From Bacteroidales bacterium (GTDB lineage: Bacteria; Bacteroidota; Bacteroidia; Bacteroidales; P3): a stretch of 64,000 nt of DNA. Location: assembly GCA_017480785.1 (NCBI GenBank), contig JAFURZ010000010.1, positions 124,001-188,000 on the forward strand, given 5' to 3'. Made by a program: the position numbers and the translations under genes. Within the stretch, counting starts at the first letter, position 1; every line of letters starts with the position of its first letter. Below the pieces are notes generated by a model. The model searched no databases. It was given only the letters and a program-made list of their open reading frames with translations, and had not been told where the DNA came from. This document shows positions 33,297 through 42,255 of this stretch, piece by piece.

Positions 33297-34865
33297 TTAT
33301 TCTATCTTCACCCTGCGCAGGTCGAGGGTGTTCATGGCGTCGGAGCGTAGCCCCTGAACGTTCTTGTGCGTAAAGTGGAGTATCTGGTCGTAGTACAGCA
33401 CGATGACGGGCGCTTGTTGCATGACAAGGCTGTCGATGGTATTGTACAGCTGTATCCTGCGGTCGGGGTCCGTGCAGCGGCGCGATTCACGATACAGGCG
33501 GTTCACCTCCTCCATGTCGAAGCGCGTGTAGTTGGGACCGGCCGGGGTGCGGTTGGGGCCGTAGAAGAGCGACAGGTAGTTCTCGGCATCGGGATAGTCT
33601 GCAATCCACGAGCCGCGAAACCACTCACACTTCCCTTCGGCAATCTGTTGTCGCAAGGCGGCGGGCGGGTTGACGTCGACCTGCACCTCGATACCCAGCA
33701 GGCCCAGTTGCTGTTGGATGTACTTGCAAAGGTCGAGGTAGTTGGACGTGGTGGAGAGCTTCAGCTTGGGCAGGCCGCGTCCGTCGCGATAGCCCGCCTC
33801 GGCCAGCAGGCGCTTGGCCCGGTCGGGGTCGTACTCATAGCCGCAGGCACTGTACCCCGGCAGTCCACGCGGGACAAAACCTCCCACTCCCGGCGCACCG
33901 ATATTGTTGCGCAGGTAGCGCATCATCTTCTGCCGGTCGAATCCGCAGGAGATGGCCTGCCTGACGCGACGGTTCTTCAGCGGCGAGTCGTCGTTCTCCA
34001 TGTCGAAACCGAGATACTCGGTGTTCAGGTAGGGGGTAGACACCATGTCGATACGGTCGGCGTATTTCTCCTTCAGTTGCCCGTCGAGGGTGAGTATTTC
34101 GTCCTTGTAGCTGGCGTCGAGCGAATTCATGAAATCCAGATTACCCTTGACGAACTCCAGAAACACCGTCTGCCGGTCGATGATGAAGGTGACGGCCACT
34201 GCATCGAGATAGGGCAGGGGAGCGCCGTCGTCGTCGTGCTCAAAGTAGTCGGTGTTTTTTCGGAGCACCAGCTTGACGCCCTCTTTCCAGTACTGGAAGC
34301 GGAAGGGGCCGGTGCCGCAGGGATGCGAGCGGAACTCCTTGCCGTAGCGTTCCACCTCTTCGCGCGGCACCACCGAGCAATAGACCATGCCCAGCTGGCT
34401 GAGGAAGGGCGCGAAGGGCTCGGCGAGCCGTATGGTGAAGGTGCTGTCGTTCTCGGCGCGGAAGCTTTCCACCCCGCTGAATATCCAGGCGCCCGGCGAG
34501 GCCACGTCGGGGTCGACGATGCGGCCGAAGCTGTATTCAAAGTCGGCAGCCGTCACCGTGCGGCCGTTGTGGAACCGCACGTCGTCGCGCAGGGTGAAGG
34601 TGTAGCGCAAGCCGTCGGGGCTGATGTCCCATCGCTTGGCGATGCAGGGCTGCACCTGCAGGGCGGTGTCGAGCTGTATCAGTCCGTTGTACAGCTGGCG
34701 GCAGGGCCAGATGATGCTCTGGTCCTTGGCGAAAGCGGGGTCCAGGGTGGCAATGCCGGCGCTCTCGTTGTAGCGGAATATCATCTTGTCGTCGTGACGG
34801 TGTCCGCTACAGCTGCAGCACAGACAAAGCAGAAAGCCCATTACAGTGGTGATAATGGGCTTCAT
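33297..34865 (-). CDS. ABC transporter solute-binding lipoprotein, peptide (SBP5) family
   Basis: The protein has 522 residues from the ATG at 34865; a start at 34892 is possible but lengthens the signal. The lipoprotein signal MKPIITTVMGFLLCLCCSC has its Cys near residue 19. SBP family 5 features are present: the N-terminal DPAFAKDQSIIWPCRQLYNGLI, LRYTFTLRDDVRFHNGRTVTAADFEYSF and ILYYD/VLYYDQI near the C-terminus. It binds oligopeptides or other solutes for an ABC importer, yet no permease or ATPase gene lies nearby. It is 46 nt behind atpC on the same strand and may be read from the atpDC promoter. Confidence 0.9.
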   Translation of the reverse strand: MKPIITTVMGFLLCLCCSCSGHRHDDKMIFRYNESAGIATLDPAFAKDQSIIWPCRQLYNGLIQLDTALQVQPCIAKRWDISPDGLRYTFTLRDDVRFHNGRTVTAADFEYSFGRIVDPDVASPGAWIFSGVESFRAENDSTFTIRLAEPFAPFLSQLGMVYCSVVPREEVERYGKEFRSHPCGTGPFRFQYWKEGVKLVLRKNTDYFEHDDDGAPLPYLDAVAVTFIIDRQTVFLEFVKGNLDFMNSLDASYKDEILTLDGQLKEKYADRIDMVSTPYLNTEYLGFDMENDDSPLKNRRVRQAISCGFDRQKMMRYLRNNIGAPGVGGFVPRGLPGYSACGYEYDPDRAKRLLAEAGYRDGRGLPKLKLSTTSNYLDLCKYIQQQLGLLGIEVQVDVNPPAALRQQIAEGKCEWFRGSWIADYPDAENYLSLFYGPNRTPAGPNYTRFDMEEVNRLYRESRRCTDPDRRIQLYNTIDSLVMQQAPVIVLYYDQILHFTHKNVQGLRSDAMNTLDLRRVKIE

Positions 34866-34910
34866 GGGGGTGATGGAAGAAAGTGTCTTCAATTCTCGAA
34901 AGGCATTTCT

Positions 34911-36649
<1,739 letters not shown>

Positions 36650-36681
36650 TTATCTGTGTTTTTTCTGCAAAAAAAGCGATG

Positions 36682-36689
36682 CAAAGATA
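36682..36689 (-). promoter_or_regulatory. Promoter -7 element for atpDC
   Basis: The minus strand reads TATCTTTG (TAnnTTTG), 35 nt before the atpD start at 36646. Confidence 0.65.
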
Positions 36690-36810
36690 CGACTTTTTTT
36701 GCAATCGGAGTAAAAAAAATGACCTATGGGTGCATTTTTAACAATTCCGCCCTCCCGACCCCTCGGCGACACCCCCGTGCCGACCCCCGGTTTCCTCCCC
36801 ACATCCTCCG

Positions 36811-36907
36811 CCATTTTAACGGTAGTATTACGGTAGTATTACGGTAGTATTACGCTTTTAAAGCGTAATACTACCGTAATACTACCGTAATACTACCGTT
36901 AAAATGG
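36811..36907. repeat. 97-nt near-perfect palindrome of 11-bp units, copy 6
   Basis: Three identical units GGTAGTATTAC (36821-36853), a centre GCTTTTAAAGC (36854-36864) and three inverted units GTAATACTACC (36865-36897) are bracketed by CCATTTTAAC and GTTAAAATGG. Only the central base is unpaired. It starts 11 nt behind the truB stop on the minus strand and lies upstream of the atpD promoter. No T-run follows on either side. Confidence 0.9.
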
Positions 36908-36917
36908 GGGACTTGAA

Positions 36918-37751
36918 TCAGGCAGTGAGGTGGTTGTGCACCTCGTCGAGCCGGAGGGCCTGGTCGACTGTGTAGGAGCCTATCTGTTCGCGCCGGAGGG
37001 CGCTGAGGAAGGCGCCGCTGCCGAGGGCCTCGCCGAGGTCGCGGGCCAGGGAGCGGATATAGGTGCCTTTGCCGCAGCTGATGCGGAAATCGGCCTGTGG
37101 CAGGTGGGGCGGCACCTCGCCCTGGGGGTGGTCGTAGAGGTGGGGCCTCACCCCCGTCCCCTCTGCGATTGGAGAGGGGGGTGGAATGCAAGGAGTGTCT
37201 GCTCCCCTCTCCAATCGGAGGGGGGCTGGGGGTGAGGCCGGTCTGAAGTCGGTTATCTCGAAGCTGTAGACCTGTACGGGCTTGGGTTGGATGGTGACCG
37301 ACGGGTCGTCGCGGCGGGCGTATTCGTAGGCCCGCTGCCCGTCGACCTTGACGGCGCTGAACATGGGTGGCACCTGCATGATGGTGCCTGTCAGCCGGGC
37401 CGCTTCCTCGCGCAGGCGAGCGGGGGTGATGTGCTCGTAGGGGTAGTAGCGGTCTATGGCCTGCTCGAGGTCGAAGCAGGGGGTGGTGGCGCCGAGGACG
37501 AAGGTGCCGGTGTAGACCTTGTCGCCGTCCTGCAGCCGGGGTATGAGCTTGGTGGCCTTGCCGAGGCAGACGAGCAGCAGGCCGGTGGCGAGGGGGTCGA
37601 GGGTGCCGGCGTGGCCTATCTTGAATTTTTTAAGGCCGTAGGTGTTGCGCACCACGGCCTTTATCTTGTTCACCGCCTGGAAGGAGGTCCACTGGCGGGG
37701 CTTGTCGATGGGCAGTACGAGGCCTGCCTGCAGCTGTTCGAGGGTAACCAT
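36918..37751 (-). CDS. truB: tRNA pseudouridine-55 synthase
   Basis: This is a 277-residue protein, about 30-40 longer than usual Bacteroidales TruB. The catalytic Asp52 is in HAGTLDPLATGLLLV, followed by KVYTGTFVLGATT and the late SCGKGTYIRSLARDLGEALG. Residues ~171-203 (PASPPAPLRLERGADTP ... IAEGTGVRP) are encoded by a 96-nt inverted-repeat element inserted in frame (37144-37239), between the strand SFEITDF and the segment DFRISCGKGTY. It makes the psi55 of the tRNA T loop. It ends the dnaN-ftsX-DUF3098-uppP-truB gene run. Confidence 0.95.
   Translation of the reverse strand: MVTLEQLQAGLVLPIDKPRQWTSFQAVNKIKAVVRNTYGLKKFKIGHAGTLDPLATGLLLVCLGKATKLIPRLQDGDKVYTGTFVLGATTPCFDLEQAIDRYYPYEHITPARLREEAARLTGTIMQVPPMFSAVKVDGQRAYEYARRDDPSVTIQPKPVQVYSFEITDFRPASPPAPLRLERGADTPCIPPPSPIAEGTGVRPHLYDHPQGEVPPHLPQADFRISCGKGTYIRSLARDLGEALGSGAFLSALRREQIGSYTVDQALRLDEVHNHLTA
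37144..37239. repeat. In-frame double palindromic element inside truB
   Basis: The ends GGCCTCACCCCC (37144-37155) and GGGGGTGAGGCC (37228-37239) are perfect inverted repeats. Inside them lie TCTGCGATTGGAGAGGGG and CCCCTCTCCAATCGGAGG, two opposed copies of the element seen at 28332 and 28794. The 96-nt length equals 32 codons. Confidence 0.85.
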
Positions 37752-37781
37752 GCCTAGGACAGTCTAGAGGGGCTGGAAAAC

Positions 37782-38585
37782 CTAGATTAACGGGATGACG
37801 ATGGTGGCCAGGCCTACCACGGCACAGTAGAGGGCGAACCAGATGAGCTTGCCGCGCTTGACGATGTTAATCATCCACTTGCAGGCCAGGCATCCGCACA
37901 CGAAGGCGGCCACGAAGCCGACGGCGAGCGAGAGGGGCGGCAGGCCGGCCATGGCCTGGCTGACGCCCATTTCGGCCATGTCCTTCACGTCGAGCAGGGC
38001 TTCGCCGAGGATAGGCGGTATGACCATCAGGAAGGAGAACTGGGCCAGACGCTCTTTCTTGTTGCCCAGCAGGAGGCCGGTGGCGATGGTGGAGCCCGAG
38101 CGCGAGAGGCCCGGCAGGACGGCCAGGGCCTGGGCGATGCCGATGATGAAGGCGTGCAGCGGCGAGATGTTCTCGCGCTGGCGCGGCTTGGCCCAGTAGC
38201 TGAAGGCGAGCAGCAGGGCGGTGATGCAGAGGCAGATGCCCACCACGAGCAGGCCGCTGCCGAAGATGGCTTCCACCTTGTCTTTGAAGAAGAGGCCCAC
38301 GATGCCGACGGGTATCATGGAGATGAGGATGTTGACGATGTAGCGGGTGCCTTCGTTCCAGCGCCACTTGAAGAGGTCGGTGAAGAGCCACACTATCTCG
38401 CGCCAGAGGATGACGATGGTGCTGAGGACCGTGGCCACGTGGACGGCGACGGTGAAGGTGAGGTTCTCCTCGCCGCTGAGGCCGAAGAGGTGGGCCCCGA
38501 TGGCGAGGTGGCCGCTGCTGCTGACGGGCAGATACTCGGTGAGTCCCTGGATGATGCCCAGGACAAGTGCTTCAAACCATTCCAT
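37782..38585 (-). CDS. uppP: Undecaprenyl-diphosphatase
   Basis: This is a 267-residue integral membrane protein with about eight helices. The BacA/UppP motifs are [15 protein letters not shown] (residues 14-28) and [16 protein letters not shown] (catalytic Arg/Ser region). It recycles the undecaprenyl-PP carrier for peptidoglycan and surface glycan synthesis and gives bacitracin tolerance. It follows DUF3098 in the conserved Bacteroidetes cluster, separated from it by a 7-bp repeat array. Confidence 0.95.
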   Translation of the reverse strand: MEWFEALVLGIIQGLTEYLPVSSSGHLAIGAHLFGLSGEENLTFTVAVHVATVLSTIVILWREIVWLFTDLFKWRWNEGTRYIVNILISMIPVGIVGLFFKDKVEAIFGSGLLVVGICLCITALLLAFSYWAKPRQRENISPLHAFIIGIAQALAVLPGLSRSGSTIATGLLLGNKKERLAQFSFLMVIPPILGEALLDVKDMAEMGVSQAMAGLPPLSLAVGFVAAFVCGCLACKWMINIVKRGKLIWFALYCAVVGLATIVIPLI

Positions 38586-38588
38586 TTT

Positions 38589-38714
38589 GGTTTACGGTTT
38601 ACGGTTTACGGTTTACAGTTTACGGTTTACGGTTTACTGTTTAAGGTTTAAGGGTTGTCGGCATCGGGTGCGGCAAATCCATTTAACAGTAAACGGTAAA
38701 CAGTAAACGGTAAA
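38589..38714. repeat. Inverted arrays of a 7-bp unit (GTTTACG / CGTAAAC)
   Basis: Nine tandem 7-bp units (GTTTACG with A, T and AAG variants) at 38589-38653 face four or more inverted units (CAGTAAACGGTAAAC twice) at 38684-38714, with a ~30-nt spacer. It fills the gap between the DUF3098 stop (38717) and the uppP start (38585), so the uppP mRNA leader would carry a long stem-loop. Confidence 0.8.
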
Positions 38715-38716
38715 CT

Positions 38717-38962
38717 TTAGTCTTTTTTCTTATACATGATGGCTACTATCTCGACGACGAACCCGAGGACGATGAGGATGGGGGCCCAGAGGAGGCGTCG
38801 GGCGTCGAACATGGCGGGGTTGAAGACGTTGGGGTCGTCGCTTCCGCCGCCGCTGAGGAGGATGTAGCCGAGGGCAAGCAGGACGATGCCGACAGCCATC
38901 AGGATATAGTTAATCTTGCCGAAAGCCAGTTCAAAGCGGCTGTTTTGTTCTTGATTCTCCAT
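38717..38962 (-). CDS. DUF3098-type small membrane protein
   Basis: This is an 81-residue protein with two membrane helices (INYILMAVGIVLLALGYILLSGG and LLWAPILIVLGFVVEIVAIMY) separated by DDPNVFNPAMFDARR. The pattern FGKINYILMA and FNPEIF/FNPAMFDARR is typical of the DUF3098 family, which in Bacteroidetes lies next to ftsX. The role is unknown; the fixed position suggests a cell-division or envelope link. Confidence 0.85.
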   Translation of the reverse strand: MENQEQNSRFELAFGKINYILMAVGIVLLALGYILLSGGGSDDPNVFNPAMFDARRLLWAPILIVLGFVVEIVAIMYKKKD

Positions 38963-38980
38963 GATGTTTTGGTTTAAACG

Positions 38981-39838
38981 TTAATTGTTTTTGACGATGT
39001 AGCGGCGCACGGTGACGGCGGTGGCGAGGTAGGACACGACGATGCCGGCCAGGATGAGCAGCAGCGCTATGGCGCCGTACCAGAGCCAGTGCTCGGGGGC
39101 GATGAGTGCGAGGCCGAACTGGTTGCCGAAGACCCAGAGGGTGACGAGCGTCAGGACCGAGGCTATGAGGCCGCCCAGGGCGCCGTAGAGGACGCTGCGC
39201 CAGAGGAAGGGGCGCGAGATGAAGGCGGCGGTGGCTCCGACCATGCGCATGGTGGCGATGGCTTCGCGGCGGCTGTAGATGGCGATGCGGATGAGGCTGG
39301 CGATGAGCACCACGGTGATGACCAGCAGCAGGAGCACAAAGACGATGAGGAACCACGAGAGCTTGTAGAACACCTCGCGCAGCTCGCTGACGACGTTCTC
39401 CTGGTAGGCCACGCCGGTGACGCCTTCCAGCCGGCTCACCTCGGCGCAGAAGTGGTCGAGCACTTCGGTCGAGTTGTCGGGCAGCAGCTGCACGTTGAAG
39501 TTGACCATCAGCGACGGGTAGAGGGGGTTGTAGCCGATGAAGCCCACGAAGTCCTCGCCGAGGTCTTCGGTGAATATCTCGGCGGCTTTCTCCTTCGAGA
39601 TATAGTCCACGTGCTTGACGAAGGACATCCGCTCCACCACCGCTTTCTGCACCAGGGCCAGCGAGTCGCTCACGTCGGGCGAGAGGTCCACTTTGTAGGT
39701 GATGCGCTCCTGGGCGTCGTGGGTGAGGCGGTAGGAGTGGTACTCGATGCAGAGCAGCAGTCCCAGCATGAACAGCACCAGCGTGATGCCGAGCACTGTG
39801 GCGCCGTGCGTCCCCCAGAGGTTGACTTTGTTCTTCAT
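38981..39838 (-). CDS. ftsX: Cell division protein FtsX
   Basis: This is a 285-residue protein. A first membrane helix (TVLGITLVLFMLGLLLCIEY) is followed by a periplasmic domain (~residues 35-160), then three helices in a FtsX/MacB-type permease domain (LIVFVLLLLVITVVLIASLIRIAIYSRR-type segment with EAIATMRMVGA). FtsX with FtsE forms an ABC-like complex that controls peptidoglycan hydrolases at the septum. No ftsE is in the window. It lies 10 nt behind dnaN. Confidence 0.93.
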   Translation of the reverse strand: MKNKVNLWGTHGATVLGITLVLFMLGLLLCIEYHSYRLTHDAQERITYKVDLSPDVSDSLALVQKAVVERMSFVKHVDYISKEKAAEIFTEDLGEDFVGFIGYNPLYPSLMVNFNVQLLPDNSTEVLDHFCAEVSRLEGVTGVAYQENVVSELREVFYKLSWFLIVFVLLLLVITVVLIASLIRIAIYSRREAIATMRMVGATAAFISRPFLWRSVLYGALGGLIASVLTLVTLWVFGNQFGLALIAPEHWLWYGAIALLLILAGIVVSYLATAVTVRRYIVKNN

Positions 39839-39847
39839 TGCTAGGGA

Positions 39848-40993
39848 TTAGTTGGCGAGCATCACAGGCATGACAAGCATCAGTATGTCGTCATTCTTCT
39901 CGGCGTTCTCCTCGGTGTAGTAGGGGAAGATGATGCCTGCCCGCGAGGGGTGGGAGAGCTCGACGAGCACCTGCTCGCTGTCGAGGTTGGTGAGCATCTC
40001 GGTGAGGAACTTGGCGTTGAAGCCGATATCCATGGCGTCGCCTTCATACTGGCAGGGGATGGTCTCGTGGGCGTTGTTGGAGAACTCGATGTCCTCGGCC
40101 GAGATGTCGATGTGGTCGGCGTTGATGGAGAGGCGTACCTGACGGGTGGCTTCGCTGGCGAAGATGCTCACGCGGCGCAGGGTGTTGAGGAACGAGAGGC
40201 GGTCGAGGATGAGCTTGTTGGGGTTGTTCTTGGGGATGGCGGCCTCGTAGTTGGGGTAGCGGCCGTCGACGAGGCGGCAGACGATGTAGAAGTTGTCGAA
40301 GGTGATGAAGAGGTTGGTGCTGTTGTAGGCCACGGTGAGCTCTATGTCGTCCTTGCGGGCGGCGAGGATATTCTTGACGATGGTGATGGGCTTCTTGGGC
40401 AGGATGAAGTGGGTGCTCTCGTCGCAGTGCACGTCGTTGCGGCGGTAGCGGACCAGCTTGTGGGCGTCGGTGGCCACGAAGGTGATGCCGTCGGGGGTCA
40501 TCTCGCAGTAGATGCCGCTCATCTGCTGGTGCATCTCGTCGTTGCTGGTGGCGAAGACGGTCTTGTTGATGGCCTCGACAAGGGCATTGCTGCCGATGGC
40601 CACGGAGCTGGTGCTTTCGGCCACGGGCATGGTGGGGTAGGTGGCGGCGTCCATGCCGGCCAGCTTGTATTCACCCTGGCCCGAGGCGATGGTGATGGAG
40701 TAGTTGCTCTGGTCCACGTCGAAGGTGAGGGGCACGTCGTCGAAAGTCTTGAGGATGTCAAGCAGCATCTTCGAGGGGATGGCCACTTCCTCGGCCTGCT
40801 CCATGCGCGAGGTCTCCACCTCGAGGCTGGCCACGAGGGTGGTGGTCAGGTCGGTGGTCTTCATGGTGAGCTTCTTCTCTTCCAGATGGAAGTGGAAGCA
40901 GCCGATGATGGGCATGGTGTTGTTGCTGGAGAGCACTCCGCTGAGCGATTGCAACTGCTTGAGAAGCTGTTGACTGTTAACGATAAATTTCAT
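39848..40993 (-). CDS. dnaN: DNA polymerase III sliding clamp (beta subunit)
   Basis: This is a 381-residue protein of normal length with the three-fold clamp architecture. The N-terminus MKFIVNSQQLLKQLQSLSGV and NNTMPIIGCFHF is typical, FVATDAHKLVRYRR is the mid-domain signature, and the C-terminal LMLVMPVML stands where the M-P-M/L partner-binding end is found. It tethers polymerase and other clamp-binding proteins to DNA. It has a promoter at 41029 and heads the ftsX-DUF3098-uppP-truB run; no dnaA is near. Confidence 0.95.
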   Translation of the reverse strand: MKFIVNSQQLLKQLQSLSGVLSSNNTMPIIGCFHFHLEEKKLTMKTTDLTTTLVASLEVETSRMEQAEEVAIPSKMLLDILKTFDDVPLTFDVDQSNYSITIASGQGEYKLAGMDAATYPTMPVAESTSSVAIGSNALVEAINKTVFATSNDEMHQQMSGIYCEMTPDGITFVATDAHKLVRYRRNDVHCDESTHFILPKKPITIVKNILAARKDDIELTVAYNSTNLFITFDNFYIVCRLVDGRYPNYEAAIPKNNPNKLILDRLSFLNTLRRVSIFASEATRQVRLSINADHIDISAEDIEFSNNAHETIPCQYEGDAMDIGFNAKFLTEMLTNLDSEQVLVELSHPSRAGIIFPYYTEENAEKNDDILMLVMPVMLAN

Positions 40994-41028
40994 GTTATTC
41001 TCGGTTTTTATTATTATCTTTTGAACTG

Positions 41029-41036
41029 CAAAAATA
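41029..41036 (-). promoter_or_regulatory. Promoter -7 element for dnaN
   Basis: The minus strand reads TATTTTTG (TAnnTTTG), 35 nt before the dnaN start at 40993. Confidence 0.65.
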
Positions 41037-41085
41037 CGGATTTATTCCCAATACTTGCCGCTTAATCCTTAATTCTTTTCAACTT

Positions 41086-41469
41086 TTATTCAACAGTCAC
41101 CTTCAGGAACACCCCTTCGGGCACATTCATCTCGTCCCACACGAGGCTGCAGTTGGCCCGCGAGTACTTGTCGTCGAGGTAGAAGGTGCCGCGGATGGTG
41201 TCTCTCACGTAGAGCAGCCGGGGCGGCTCGTAGAGCACGATGATGTTGGTCATGGTCTCGCCCTCGGTCGAGGTCATGGTGCCGCCGATGCTGTCGGGGC
41301 TGAAGAGCTTGACGATGAAACCCATGTTGTCGTCCATCAGGATGCCCGAGCATCCGCGGGTGCCCACCACCACGCCCTCGAAGCTTATCTCTTCGTGGTT
41401 GACGCAGGAGGTGGCCAGCAGCGCCAGCAATGCCGGCAGCAGGAGTTTAGAAAAGACGGAGTGCTTCAT
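41086..41469 (-). CDS. Putative lipoprotein
   Basis: This is a 127-residue protein with lipoprotein signal (KLLLPALLALLATSC, Cys near residue 22). The mature part is beta-rich (ISFEGVVVGTRGCSGILMDD, IIVLYEPPRLLYVRDTIRGTFYL), and no family was recognised. The start overlaps the dapD 3' end by 23 nt in another frame, which indicates tight coupling to dapD. The function is unknown. Confidence 0.7.
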   Translation of the reverse strand: MKHSVFSKLLLPALLALLATSCVNHEEISFEGVVVGTRGCSGILMDDNMGFIVKLFSPDSIGGTMTSTEGETMTNIIVLYEPPRLLYVRDTIRGTFYLDDKYSRANCSLVWDEMNVPEGVFLKVTVE

Positions 41470-42244
41470 TGAGAGATGTTTTTTTGTCGGTTGATTCTTT
41501 ACGTTGTCCGATGATGAGCGCGCAGGGCACGCCGTATTCGCCGGCAGGGAAGCGTTTGGGCAGGGTGCCCGGTATCACCACGCTGCGGGCCGGCACGCGA
41601 CCCATGTAGACCACCGGCTCGGGACCCGTGACGTCGACTATCTTGGTGCTGGCCGTGAGCACGGTGCCGGCGCCGAGCACCGCCTCGCGCTCCACGTGCA
41701 CCCCCTCGACCACGATGCAGCGGCTGCCGATGAAGCAGTGGTCCTCGATGATGACGGGATTGGCCTGTACGGGCTCCAGCACGCCACCCAGTCCCACGCC
41801 GCCGCTCAGGTGCACCTCTTTGCCCACCTGGGCGCAGCTGCCCACCGTGGCCCACGTGTCGACCATCGTGCCGCTGTCGACATAGGCGCCTATGTTCACA
41901 TAGCTCGGCATCATCACCGTGCCGGGGGCCAGGTAGCTGCCATAGCGGGCCACCGCCGGAGGCACCACGCGCACGCCGCGCGCTTCGAGGCCGCGCTTGA
42001 GGGGTATCTTGTCGCGGTATTCCATAGGCCCTGCCTCGAGGGTCTGCATCCCCTGCAGGGGGAAGTAGAGCAGGATGGCCTTCTTCACCCATTCGTTCAC
42101 CCGCCAGTGGCCGTCGCCGTCAGGCTCTGCCACGCGCAGCTGGCCGCGGTCCAGTTGCTCCACGGTCGCCAGCACCGCCTCGCGCACCTCGCGGCGCTCC
42201 AGCAGTTCGCGCTGTTCCCATGCTTGTTCTATCAGTTGTTGCAT
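41447..42244 (-). CDS. dapD: Tetrahydrodipicolinate N-succinyltransferase
   Basis: This is a 265-residue protein. The N-terminal helical domain is followed by a left-handed beta-helix of hexapeptide repeats (MMPSYVNIGAYVDSGTMVDTW, ATVGSCAQVGKEVHLSGGVGLGG, VIIEDHCFIGSRCIVVEGVHV, AVLGAGTVLTASTKI). It transfers succinyl from succinyl-CoA to tetrahydrodipicolinate in the lysine/meso-DAP pathway. A lipoprotein gene overlaps its end and a T9SS surface protein gene lies 12 nt upstream. Confidence 0.94.
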   Translation of the reverse strand: MQQLIEQAWEQRELLERREVREAVLATVEQLDRGQLRVAEPDGDGHWRVNEWVKKAILLYFPLQGMQTLEAGPMEYRDKIPLKRGLEARGVRVVPPAVARYGSYLAPGTVMMPSYVNIGAYVDSGTMVDTWATVGSCAQVGKEVHLSGGVGLGGVLEPVQANPVIIEDHCFIGSRCIVVEGVHVEREAVLGAGTVLTASTKIVDVTGPEPVVYMGRVPARSVVIPGTLPKRFPAGEYGVPCALIIGQRKESTDKKTSLNEALRLF

Positions 42245-42255
42245 TGTCGTTTTGT

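Noticed and set aside
36811-36907. Rho-independent terminator for truB
   Set aside because: The hairpin is strong enough, but no T-run follows on the minus strand, so it was listed as a repeat rather than a terminator.
38589-38714. Possible CRISPR array
   Set aside because: Units are 7 bp with no spacers, and no cas gene is present. The 11-bp arrays were rejected as CRISPR for the same reason.
39848-41036. Replication origin next to dnaN
   Set aside because: No dnaA gene or DnaA-box cluster was seen near it. dnaN is at the head of a division/envelope gene run, and dnaN apart from dnaA is common in Bacteroidetes.
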